A stretch of DNA of 13,766 nt from Bacillota bacterium (GTDB lineage Bacteria > Bacillota > Clostridia > Peptostreptococcales > Anaerovoracaceae). Position 1 is the first letter of the stretch. Each line of letters begins with the position of its first letter. The notes below the pieces were generated by a model that saw only the letters and a program-made list of their open reading frames with translations, did no database searches and was not told the origin of the DNA. The position numbers and the translations under genes were made by a program. Below are positions 1-7,638 of this stretch, piece after piece. The stretch covers positions 1 to 13,766 of the forward strand of contig JAEDMR010000035.1 in NCBI GenBank assembly GCA_016302925.1, read 5' to 3'.

Positions 1-309
1 CTGATATCCTTATACCAGAAGCTGTCCACACCGGCTTCTCTGGCCCGCTGCAGATAACTGACCTCCACCATGGACGTGACGATAATGATCCTGATATTCG
101 GAAAGGCCGCTTTGATCTCGGCAGCAGCTTTGATGCCGTCCTTGCTTCCGATGGTGCAGACATCCATCAGAACCAGGTCGATGGGTTGCTGCCGGCAGAT
201 GACGAAAGCCACATCTGCGCCGTTTACGCTGGTTCCCGCTGTCTGCGAGGATTCTCTCCATGTTTTCGCGGGGCATCCGCTGCTCCTCTACGAGAGGTAC
301 CCGGTTCAT
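1..309 (-). pseudogene. Response regulator, receiver domain, frameshifted and cut by window edge
   Basis: Receiver domain of the regulator that should take phosphate from the kinase encoded just upstream. The ATG at 309 has a GGAGG seven bases ahead and overlaps the kinase stop as ATGA. That frame gives MNRVPLVEEQRMPRENMERI, a normal receiver N-terminus, and holds to about residue 25 (near 235). The rest of the domain lies in another frame from about position 234 leftward: GADVAFVICRQQPIDLVLMD, with the phosphoacceptor Asp codon at 162-164, then IIIVTSM and the DSFWYKD end with the conserved Lys. The second frame has a stop (TAG) just before the region of the switch, so it has no start of its own. 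Compared with relatives known to me, about five residues also seem missing at the junction, so a small out-of-frame deletion fits better than a single slip. The output domain (LuxR type in relatives) is outside the window. Either a pseudogene or an assembly error. Confidence 0.8.
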
Positions 310-1596
310 ACCTTTTCCTCCTTTGCTTCCGGTAATGTGATGGTCAGTTCGAAAGACGGCTTCCACCGGATTTCCATCCTGCCGCCCCGGTCCAGCACAT
401 AGCGGTACAGGTTATGGAGTCCGCCCTTCGGTACGATCTCACCTTCGGGCGGCGTTCCGTCATTGGTAATATGGATGGAAGCGGAGTGCTCATCCTCCTC
501 CATTTCAATCCACAGCCTGGAGGCTCCGGCATGGCGCACGCCGTTGGACAGACATTCCCGCATGGCCATCAGAAATACGGAAGAAATCGTCTCCTGCTCC
601 GGCAGAGTTCCGGAAAGGTCAATTTCCACACCTATGGTCTGGGCATCCTGCAGGAACTTGGACAGTTCATCCCTTTCCGGCGGATATTCGTTGTCATTTT
701 TCACGGCGCTGACTGCCTGCCGCAGCAGGTTCAGTGCGTTTTCGGTATCTGCTTCGTTCGGACGCATCAGGATCTGCCGCACCGCCGTCAGACCGGCTCC
801 CATCTGGTCGTGAAGCTTCGTCTTGGCGGCAAGGACTTCTTTCTCCTTTGTCAGAATCAGCACATTATCAGAAAGAAGCCGCAGCTTCCGGGAGATTTCC
901 TTCAGCTCCTTCGTCTGTTTTTTCAGTTCCAGTTCCCGTTCATACTGTTCCGTCAGATCAGAAAATATTACCTCGGTATAGGGGGGTTCCTTCTGCGCCT
1001 CTGACCAGAGACTTCCTGAAGTGCCAGACCTTCCCGTCAGGGAACAGATAGTTCTGCAGTTCTGCAGAAAGGCAGATGATGCCGGTATCCGGGCCGCATC
1101 CCGACAGGGCCTCCTCCAGTTCCCGAAGGGTCTGGAGATCCTTCTGTGCAAGGGTTCGGAACAGGCGATGCATCTGGAGATTGCACAGCTTCACCGAGCC
1201 TGCCATTGTGAAATAGCAGATGCCGCCCGGCAGCTGGTCCATGGCCTCCTTCACCGAATTCCGGTTCAGACTTTTCAGCCTCAACCGGTACAGCCTGTCC
1301 GTCTCCCACAGGAACAGCAGATCTGCAATACCGGCGATCCCCCAGAGCACCGGCATGGGAACCGGAATCCATTCCTTCGGCATCTGTCCCCGGCTGATCT
1401 GATCGAAGTCGTCTGTAAGAAGTACCAGCAAGGCAAACAGCACCAGAAAGGTGGCCAGATTCAGATATATTTTTTTCCTGTCACGCTGCCCGGTGCAGAC
1501 GACCATCAGCAGAAACAGGGAGAAGATCACGGTCAGAAACAGAAATACCAGCAGCTGGGACTGCTGGCCCTGCGTGGAAAGAAGAAAGGTTTTCAT
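306..1596 (-). pseudogene. Sensor histidine kinase split by a C6 homopolymer frameshift
   Basis: Membrane sensor kinase, second gene of a three-gene signalling operon. From the ATG at 1596 it reads three hydrophobic segments (roughly residues 14-35, 43-61 and 78-96), a PAS-like stretch (DQLPGGICYFTMAGSVKLC) and KVWHFRKSLVRGAEGTP, then runs out of frame and stops at 958. The second part lies in another frame: YTEVIFSDLTEQYERELELK, a coiled-coil linker, a phosphoacceptor box KLHDQMG (His codon at 810-812) and an ATPase domain with N-box MRECLSNGVRHAGA, ITNDGTPP and GGLHNLYRYV, ending at 306. The change of frame falls on six G at 981-986 (six C in the mRNA). With five, the protein would read straight through as GAEGTPYTEVIFSDLTEQY. 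So this is one gene with a +1 slip: mutation, sequencing error or, less likely, phase variation. Its end overlaps the regulator start by four bases. Confidence 0.85.
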
Positions 1597-3250
1597 GCCG
1601 CTTCACCTGCCTTTCCGCACGGAGGGTGAAACGCCAGATCCCGTCCTCGCTGCTGCCCCCATCGGCAAACTCTGCCAGATGTGAAAGATCGATCCCGCTT
1701 TCCACCTCGAGACAGAAGATCACTGCATTTTCCGCGATGCGGCCCTTCAGCCACACCGAATGAAGATCGTCCAGTGCAGTCTCCGTGACCGATTGAAAGA
1801 AATCATACATCCGAGCAGCGTCCTTCACGGGGATCCTCTGTCCCTCCGGAATATCTAACGCACACTCCACATCCATCAACTGCAGACTGATAAAGGATTC
1901 TTCCAGGCATACCGAAAGCTCTGCCGTATCCGTCACCGCTGTCTTTTCTCCGATAAAGATCAGATTGCCTCGCCGTTTGATATAGACACCGATCACGCCG
2001 ATTTTCGCCAGTAGATTCCGTGCGGACTGCGGATCGGTTTCTGCTTCGTACCGATTCAGGAGCCCGTCCAGCAGATCGATCTGGCTGGCTGTCTGCTTCT
2101 GAAGCTGGTCATAGAGACGGCTCTTTTCCCGCAGGGTATTGATTTTCACCTTGGTTCTGAAGTTTTCCTCTTCAATGGAGTTGCTTTCCTCGATGGTTTT
2201 TCGGTTTTCCTCCAGCTTCTCCAGCAGGGCCGTCATGTCCGTAATGTCTTCCTGCCACAGAACGTGGCCGCCGGTGATCCGGCTGCTTTTCAGCAGGGTG
2301 TTTTTATCCAGGCTCACACTGCCGGTTTCGGCATCCCGCATCACGTCCGGTGAAAGGTGCATGGCATTGGAAGATGCATACCTTATCTGATACGCATCGT
2401 CTGTGATCTGTGCACCGATGGTTCCTGTTTCAAAGAGCTGCCCATACCCGGTATTGGTCTGAATCAGACCGCACCGGATGCAGCATTCCAGCACGGCAGC
2501 GAAAAGCAGGCAGAATACCACGGTCATATCCCCGGCAATGGCCTTCAGCCACGGCAGGCGCAAGGCATCGAATATGCCATAAACCAGTGCCAGCAGAGTC
2601 GGCAGGAAAGGCATCAGGAAAACCCTGCGGCTGTTTGGAATACGGCACTTTACCAGCATGGTGACCAGGGCGGCCAGGGCACACAGGATCATCCATCCCA
2701 CCGCAAGGAAATATCCGACCCCATAGCTGTAATCATTTTCCCACACTGCTGCATCCTCCGGAAAGTCGAACACCATCTGATGGAAGTCGTTGGTCAGCAC
2801 CAGCAGAAACAGGGCGGCTGACGGTATGAAGAGAGACGCCGTCCATTTCGGCAGCCGGAAATTTTCCGCCTTGCCCAGGGACAGGGCTACCAGCAGTCCC
2901 AGCAGCGGAATGAACAGCATAGGCAGATAATACAGATACCAGAGATGGCGAAGGGTCCAGGGATCTTCCGTAAACAGATACTTGGTGGTCCGGACGGTGA
3001 GCCAGAATACCATCAGTGTGGAAATCGCGGTAAGATACCGCCGCACCTGGGGCTGAATGGTCCGTCTGCGGAGGGAAACACTCCATATGACGAACATGCC
3101 GATATAAATCAGAGGACGAAGAATGGCACAGAACAGTTTCATGGGTCCTTCTGTCATGAAACCGATCTGCCGCAGCACGGCTGCCGCAAGAATGACCAGA
3201 ACGGTAAAAAGAAAGATGCTGTAGTTTTTCGGCCTCAGTTTTCCCATCAT
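1481..3250 (-). CDS. 7TM sensor membrane protein of a two-component operon
   Basis: First gene of the signalling operon and probably its sensory part. About eight hydrophobic segments fill residues 11-260, including the LTNDFHQMVFDF stretch (152-163) that resembles the TNDLHQ motif of histidine kinase N-terminal 7TM domains. A PAS-like region (about 270-340), a long coiled coil (about 340-395) and a C-terminal alpha/beta region follow. I see no phosphoacceptor box and no ATPase N or G boxes, so it is not itself an active kinase; it more likely senses a ligand and works with the kinase downstream. The start is MM at 3250/3247 with GAGAGGTG just ahead. The last 39 or so residues overlap the kinase gene by 116 nt and look like readthrough: removing one base near the AAA at 1612-1614 would end the protein at a TGA at 1603-1605, six bases before the kinase ATG. 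The true end may therefore be near 1603. Confidence 0.75.
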   Translation of the reverse strand: MMGKLRPKNYSIFLFTVLVILAAAVLRQIGFMTEGPMKLFCAILRPLIYIGMFVIWSVSLRRRTIQPQVRRYLTAISTLMVFWLTVRTTKYLFTEDPWTLRHLWYLYYLPMLFIPLLGLLVALSLGKAENFRLPKWTASLFIPSAALFLLVLTNDFHQMVFDFPEDAAVWENDYSYGVGYFLAVGWMILCALAALVTMLVKCRIPNSRRVFLMPFLPTLLALVYGIFDALRLPWLKAIAGDMTVVFCLLFAAVLECCIRCGLIQTNTGYGQLFETGTIGAQITDDAYQIRYASSNAMHLSPDVMRDAETGSVSLDKNTLLKSSRITGGHVLWQEDITDMTALLEKLEENRKTIEESNSIEEENFRTKVKINTLREKSRLYDQLQKQTASQIDLLDGLLNRYEAETDPQSARNLLAKIGVIGVYIKRRGNLIFIGEKTAVTDTAELSVCLEESFISLQLMDVECALDIPEGQRIPVKDAARMYDFFQSVTETALDDLHSVWLKGRIAENAVIFCLEVESGIDLSHLAEFADGGSSEDGIWRFTLRAERQVKRHENLSSFHAGPAVPAAGISVSDRDLLPVSADGRLHRAA

Positions 3251-3305
3251 GCGGCACCTCTCAGAAAAAATTCCTGTATGACTGCAGATACAATTTTACA
3301 GTTTC

Positions 3306-3334
3306 ATTATACTGCAAAATTTTTTCCAAATCTA
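3306..3334 (-). promoter_or_regulatory. Candidate promoter of the signalling operon
   Basis: On the minus strand an exact TATAAT lies at 3306-3311, about 55 bases ahead of the first ATG of the 7TM sensor gene. No good TTGACA is found at the right distance; the hexamer at 3329-3334 (TAGATT) is a poor match. The call rests on the -10 alone. Confidence 0.35.
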
Positions 3335-3534
3335 CTGTGAAAATGGGAATTTTCTGACGACGTTTTTTCCAGTGAAAGGGTCTGTCGCGTTTAGGGGAAA
3401 CAACCGTTAGGGCTGCTTCCCTCTTTCCTCTGTTGGAATGATTGAGGATTGACAGGTTTCTAATCCGTTTCTTCCAAGTTTCAATCTCTAAATTTTGCAG
3501 CTTCTGTTGCATCCGTTTTTAACTCATACAGATG

Positions 3535-3746
3535 CAAATTCGGTTAACCTTTTCTGCAAATTTTGCATTTCAGGTTAACCGATTCCGGCTTCTGCCGTCG
3601 CTGCCGTTTCTTTTTTTAACCGTCTAGCCGAAAAAGCTGCAAACTGGTTAACTTTTTGGGCTCTTTTCGCAGCGCACGGCACCCGTCAGTCTCCGTTTTT
3701 CTCATTCACGTTAACCCGTTTTTTCGTTTTTCCAAATTCGGTTAAC
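3535..3746. repeat. Cluster of GTTAAC palindromes, helically phased
   Basis: Exact GTTAAC hexamers start at 3543, 3574, 3647, 3710 and 3741, with a one-mismatch copy (TTTAAC) at 3615. Intervals are 31, 41, 32, 63 and 31 bases, all close to whole multiples of 10.5. The first and last copies share the exact 14-mer CAAATTCGGTTAAC (3535-3548 and 3733-3746); the copy at 3647 is preceded by the related GCAAACTG. I noticed no other GTTAAC in the window by eye. The likely meaning is a set of binding sites for one regulator on one face of the helix, but the protein is unknown. Confidence 0.6.
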
Positions 3747-3759
3747 TACGTTCACTGCA

Positions 3760-3785
3760 TGGAACCGGGCGCTGGAACCGGGCGC
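3760..3785. repeat. 13-bp perfect tandem duplication
   Basis: TGGAACCGGGCGC occurs twice head to tail, at 3760-3772 and 3773-3785, just beyond the U-tract of the pot terminator. It looks like a simple slippage duplication in noncoding DNA. Confidence 0.75.
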
Positions 3786-3792
3786 ACGACAG

Positions 3793-3833
3793 AAAAAGCT
3801 GCCGCATTCCGGTTTCTCGTTCATGCAGGCAGC
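3793..3833 (-). terminator. Intrinsic terminator of the pot operon
   Basis: On the minus strand GCTGCC, a bulged T and GCAT (3833-3823) pair with ATGC and GGCAGC (3807-3798) around a 15-nt loop, followed at once by five T (3797-3793). It begins 23 bases past the potCD stop codon. The same AGCTGCC stem with an A5/T5 flank is used in the terminator at 9352-9408. Confidence 0.85.
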
Positions 3834-3856
3834 CCCTCAAAGCTTTGCATCTTTTT

Positions 3857-5749
3857 CTAGGATGATTTGAAAATTTTCCAGTACCGGCTGTACATGTCAT
3901 CCGTTTCCGCACCCAGGTTCTTCAGAGTCTCGCAGCGTGCAAGGATCTCTTCCGAAGGGTTGAGGATCGGATTGTCTGTCAGATCCAGGATCTCGGTATT
4001 CGGAATGGCGTAGGTCAGATATTCGAAGTTCATCCGTGCCACATCGCCCCGCAGCATGAAGTTGATCCACTCCTGGGCACCTTCCTTGTTGGCCGCGCCG
4101 GCAGGAATCGCCCAGCAGTCCGTCCAGACCTCAGTGCCCTCCGCCGGCACGACGAAGTCCAGATCTTCATTCTCCTCCTGGGCATAGAGCACATCGCCGG
4201 AGGCGATGACCGCCATAGCCGCCGAGCCGCCTACCATCAGATCCCGGGCATTGTCGTTGGCATAGCTGTAAACAAGCGGCTTCTGCTCGATCAGCAGATC
4301 CGTAATCTCTTTCAGCTCGCTTTCCTGCGCGGTATTCATGGAATACCCCAGAATCTTCGCTGCAATCATATCGCACTCCCGGATGGAATTCGGCATCATA
4401 ATCTGCTGGAACCATTTTTCATCCCAAAGGTCGCTCCAGCTGTCCGGTGCTTCATCCACCATCGCCGTATTATACAGAATGCCGTATGTGCCCCAGGTAT
4501 GCGGCACGCAGTGCTGCATGCCCGGATCGAATTCTTCCACAAATCCGCGGACGTTCTCCTGCAGATTCTCAATATTCGGCACATAACGGAAATCGATGGT
4601 ATCCAGCAGGTCCTCCGAAATCATCTTATTGATCATATAGTCTGACGCGCAGATCACATCATACTGCGCCGTATGATTCCTGATGACTGGATACATTTCC
4701 TCATTGGTATCAAAATAGTCCATGATCACGGTATAGCCGGTCTCCTCCTCAAACATCGACACCAGATCCGGATCGATGTAATCTCCGAAGTTATAGACGT
4801 ACAGCTCCCCTCTGGAACCCGAAGCAGCAGAAACACCCCTCGAAAGCGTAAATTTTGCGGTGAAGCCCAGACCCAGCGCCAGGATCAGCGCCATTGCGAT
4901 CATCTTCTTCGGCGTCATGCCGCTGCCGCCGGAAGGGCCGCTCCGCCGTTTCCCGGCAGAACTCAGCAGGTTGCTTGCCACCAGTACGGCCAGAACCGTC
5001 AGAAAGATCACCGTGGACAAAGCGTACAGCGTCGGCCGGATTCCGACCTTCACCTGACTGTAGATTAGCGTGGACAGGGTATTGATTCCGGCCCCCCGGG
5101 TGAAGTGGGTGATCACGAAATCATCCACGGACATGGTAAAGGCCAGCAGGAACCCCGACATGACGCCCGGCATGATATCCGGAAGCACGATCCGGAAAAA
5201 CGCGTAGACAGGGCTTGCGCCAAGGTCCAGCGCCGCCTCGAAGGTCAGGTTCTGGAGCTGTCTGAATTTCGGCATCACCGACAGGATCACATACGGAATG
5301 CAAAAGGTGATATGCGCAAACAGCACTGCGCCATAGCTTAAGGATATGCCGAACAGAAGAAAGCTCATCATGATGGAGATTCCCGTCACGATATCGGCGT
5401 TCAGCAGAGGAATGTTATTGAGGCCCATGAAGAAAGACCGCCGCTTTTCCGACATGGTATTCAGCCCGATACAGGCCAGCACACCGATGATCGTGGCCAG
5501 GGTCGCGGACCACAGTGCGATAGACAGTGTATTTCCCAGTGCATCCAGAATCTCCTGGTTCTGAAACATCTCCTGATACCAGCGCAGAGAAAATCCCTGC
5601 CATGCATTCATGCTCTTTCCGGAATTGAAGGACAGAACCATCAGTGTCCCGATCGGAAGGTACAGAAACAGAATGATCAGACCCAGATAAAGGCCGCGCC
5701 CCAGGCGGGAAGCCCGGCTTTTTTTCAAATCATTTCTCTTCTTTTTCAT
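3857..5749 (-). CDS. potCD: PotC-PotD fusion: polyamine ABC permease plus substrate-binding domain
   Basis: Membrane permease and solute-binding subunit of a spermidine/putrescine importer in one 630-residue chain. Residues 1-265 form a PotC-type permease with about six membrane segments and the EAA loop EAALDLGASP...IVLP (171-190) that docks on the ATPase. A basic, Gly/Ser-rich linker (267-277) follows, then MTPKK and a hydrophobic segment (283-300) that looks like a lipid-free signal peptide or anchor. The PotD-type domain (about 315-630) shows YNFGDYI (319-325), ASDYMINKM (368-376), TWGTYGILYN (418-427), DSWSDLW (436-442) and VWTDCWAIPA (541-550). These align with ligand-contacting parts of E. 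coli PotD, including the Trp and Asp of its W-x-D; the assignment of contacts is from family knowledge. Start ATG overlaps the potB stop as ATGA, with GGAGG about ten bases ahead. PotC and PotD are separate genes in E. coli; the fusion keeps the binding domain at the membrane. Confidence 0.93.
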   Translation of the reverse strand: MKKKRNDLKKSRASRLGRGLYLGLIILFLYLPIGTLMVLSFNSGKSMNAWQGFSLRWYQEMFQNQEILDALGNTLSIALWSATLATIIGVLACIGLNTMSEKRRSFFMGLNNIPLLNADIVTGISIMMSFLLFGISLSYGAVLFAHITFCIPYVILSVMPKFRQLQNLTFEAALDLGASPVYAFFRIVLPDIMPGVMSGFLLAFTMSVDDFVITHFTRGAGINTLSTLIYSQVKVGIRPTLYALSTVIFLTVLAVLVASNLLSSAGKRRSGPSGGSGMTPKKMIAMALILALGLGFTAKFTLSRGVSAASGSRGELYVYNFGDYIDPDLVSMFEEETGYTVIMDYFDTNEEMYPVIRNHTAQYDVICASDYMINKMISEDLLDTIDFRYVPNIENLQENVRGFVEEFDPGMQHCVPHTWGTYGILYNTAMVDEAPDSWSDLWDEKWFQQIMMPNSIRECDMIAAKILGYSMNTAQESELKEITDLLIEQKPLVYSYANDNARDLMVGGSAAMAVIASGDVLYAQEENEDLDFVVPAEGTEVWTDCWAIPAGAANKEGAQEWINFMLRGDVARMNFEYLTYAIPNTEILDLTDNPILNPSEEILARCETLKNLGAETDDMYSRYWKIFKSS

Positions 5750-6570
5750 ATGAGATTGCCCTCCCCGTTCCGGTCAAATTTCTCGATGAGGGCCATGCTG
5801 ATCACAATGAAGATCATCATGACCAGTGACAGGCCGGAGCCCAGATTCCAGTTGGAGCTGGACGTGAATTCCTGCTCAATGATATTTCCGATCAGATTCA
5901 CCTTGCCGCCGCCCAGCATATTGGAAATGGCGAAGGTGGTCAGGGATGGAACGAATACCATGGTCACACCGCTGACAATGCCCGGCACGGAAAGGGGAAT
6001 CAGAATGCGGCGAAGGACCACGGACTTGCTGGCGCCCAGATCATAGGCCGCTTCGATGAGGCTGCTGTCAATCTTTGACAGGGCATTGTAGATGGGCAGC
6101 ACCATAAAGGGCAGATAATCATACACCATGCCCAGCACGACGGCTGTCGGCGTATTGATCATCTCCAGCGCAGGGAGTCCGAAAGCGCCCAGAATCGTAT
6201 TCAGAATGCCGCCCTTTTCCAGGAGGACCTGCCAGGCCATGGTCCGAAGCAGGAAGTTCATCCACATCGGCAGAATGAACAGAAACACCATGAATCCTTT
6301 TTTCCCCAGGCCGCTGTCCCGGAGAAGAAGTCCCAGAGGGAACGCAAGGAGCAGGCAGATCGCCGTGCTGATCAGGGACAGTGCCAGAGACAGGCCCAGT
6401 GCCTTGGCATGATCCCCGCCGAACATCGCTGCCACATTTTCCACGGTAAACGCACCGCTCCGGTCAGTCAGGCCGTACCATGCAATGACTCCCATGGGCA
6501 CCAGCGTGCCGCAGAGGATAAATGCCACAAAAGGCGCCGAAAACAGTTTCTTCATCACCGAATTAGTCAT
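5746..6570 (-). CDS. potB: Spermidine/putrescine ABC transporter permease PotB
   Basis: Second permease of the polyamine importer, 274 residues from the chosen start. It has about six hydrophobic segments, starting near residues 11-31 (PFVAFILCGTLVPMGVIAW), and the cytoplasmic EAA loop EAAYDLGASK...ILIPLSVPG (173-197) that contacts PotA. The ATG at 6570 overlaps the potA stop by eight bases and has GGAGG (6583-6587) about 12 bases ahead. An in-frame ATG at 6591 would add MRRRFRS but would place that GGAGG inside the coding region, and an ATG at 6555 has no ribosome site; both are less likely. The end overlaps the potCD start by four bases, so potA, potB and potCD are probably translationally coupled. 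Confidence 0.93.
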   Translation of the reverse strand: MTNSVMKKLFSAPFVAFILCGTLVPMGVIAWYGLTDRSGAFTVENVAAMFGGDHAKALGLSLALSLISTAICLLLAFPLGLLLRDSGLGKKGFMVFLFILPMWMNFLLRTMAWQVLLEKGGILNTILGAFGLPALEMINTPTAVVLGMVYDYLPFMVLPIYNALSKIDSSLIEAAYDLGASKSVVLRRILIPLSVPGIVSGVTMVFVPSLTTFAISNMLGGGKVNLIGNIIEQEFTSSSNWNLGSGLSLVMMIFIVISMALIEKFDRNGEGNLI

Positions 6571-7630
6571 CGAACGAAATCGCCTCCTCATCTTCCGACT
6601 GCGGCTTGTTCATAATCTGAATATTTTCCGGCGTCACGCCGATGGACACCTTCGTTCCCACCGGATAGCTTCTGGTGTTCTGAGCCAGCCATTCGAAGCC
6701 GCCGGCTTCAATGCACATCTCGTAATGCACGCCGATGAAGACGTTGGAAGTCACCATGCCGTCCATAATGCCTTCTCCCGGTTTTCCGATCAGGATATCC
6801 TCCGGACGGATCACCACATCCACAGGAGTATTCCGGCCGAACCCTTCATCAATGCATGGGAAAATATGGTCACAGATCTTCACCACCCGGTCTTCCAGCA
6901 TTATGCCGTCGATGATGTTGCTGTCGCCGATGAAGTCTGCCACGAAGGCGTTCTCCGGCTCGTTATAGATCTGCTCCGGTGTGCCCATCTGCTGTATGTA
7001 ACCCTGATTCATGACCACCACCTTGTCGGACATGGTCAGTGCCTCCTCCTGGTCGTGGGTCACATAAAGGAAGGTAATGCCCAGCTCCCGCTTCAGACGG
7101 ATCAGTTCATACTGCATTTCCTGCCGCATCTTCAGATCCAGTGCTCCCAGCGGTTCGTCCAGCAGGAGTACCTGCGGCTCATTGACAATGGCTCTGGCGA
7201 TGGCGATCCGCTGCTGCTGGCCGCCGGAAAGGGAGTCCACCGAGCGCTTTTCATAGCCGGACAGATTCACCAGCTTCAGGGCATATTTTATCTTATCGTT
7301 AATATAATCCTTACTCTTCCCGCTGATTCGCAGGCCGAATGCGATATTCTCCGCAATATTCATATTGGGAAACAAAGCGTATTTCTGAAACACCGTATTG
7401 ACATGCCGCTTGTTGGGCGCCACGTCGGTAATGTCTTTTCCCTCGAAGATGACCTTGCCCGTATCCGGCCGGGTGAAACCGCCTACGATACGCAGGGTTG
7501 TGGTCTTGCCGCAGCCGGAAGGACCCAGCAGCGTAATGAACTCATTTTCCTTAATGGATAACGTAAACTCATCCAGAACCGTTTCTCCGTCATACGATTT
7601 GGATAGATCAACTAATTCAATCAGTGCCAT
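6563..7630 (-). CDS. potA: Spermidine/putrescine ABC transporter ATPase PotA
   Basis: ATP-hydrolysing subunit that drives the PotB/PotC permease, 355 residues from MALIELVDLSKSYDG. All nucleotide-binding motifs are intact: Walker A GPSGCGKTT (36-44), Q-loop FQKYALFP (81-88), signature LSGGQQQR (134-141), Walker B VLLLDEP (154-160), D-loop GALD and H-loop VTHDQEEAL (190-198). The C-terminal 120 or so residues, with VVIRPEDI, match the TOBE-type regulatory region of PotA/CysA-like ATPases. The start at 7630 is eight bases past the regulator stop, with only a weak ribosome site, so coupling to the upstream gene is likely. A GTG at 7666 has AAAGGAG ten bases ahead and would add 12 residues, but the family normally begins close to the 7630 start. 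Confidence 0.94.
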   Translation of the reverse strand: MALIELVDLSKSYDGETVLDEFTLSIKENEFITLLGPSGCGKTTTLRIVGGFTRPDTGKVIFEGKDITDVAPNKRHVNTVFQKYALFPNMNIAENIAFGLRISGKSKDYINDKIKYALKLVNLSGYEKRSVDSLSGGQQQRIAIARAIVNEPQVLLLDEPLGALDLKMRQEMQYELIRLKRELGITFLYVTHDQEEALTMSDKVVVMNQGYIQQMGTPEQIYNEPENAFVADFIGDSNIIDGIMLEDRVVKICDHIFPCIDEGFGRNTPVDVVIRPEDILIGKPGEGIMDGMVTSNVFIGVHYEMCIEAGGFEWLAQNTRSYPVGTKVSIGVTPENIQIMNKPQSEDEEAISFDD

Positions 7631-7638
7631 GGCTGCTG

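Larger units (their letters stand above)
3258..3856. other. Long intergenic region between pot operon and signalling operon
   Basis: About 600 nt with no convincing protein gene. Both flanking genes run on the minus strand, so this is the 3' end of the pot operon followed by the upstream region of the signalling operon. It contains, in minus-strand order, the pot terminator (3793-3833), a 13-bp tandem duplication (3760-3785), a phased GTTAAC cluster (3535-3746) and a candidate -10 (3306-3311). It is richer in T and A runs than the coding DNA around it. An 83-codon minus-strand frame at 3261-3512 has no ribosome binding site and a very basic, low-complexity product, and I do not accept it as a gene. 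I recognise no riboswitch or structured RNA here. Confidence 0.7.

Noticed and set aside
3261..3512. 83-codon minus-strand frame in the intergenic region
   Set aside because: No ribosome binding site at its start, a basic low-complexity product with no recognisable domain, and it covers the candidate promoter of the next operon.
3535..3746. GTTAAC repeats as a CRISPR array
   Set aside because: The repeated unit is only 6-14 bp, spacing is irregular in length, and there is no 25-40 bp repeat and no cas gene in the window.
6485..7561. Long plus-strand frame of 358 codons opposite potA
   Set aside because: It is the complement of a clearly conserved ATPase gene. It has no ribosome site, and its product is His-rich in a way typical of antisense frames.
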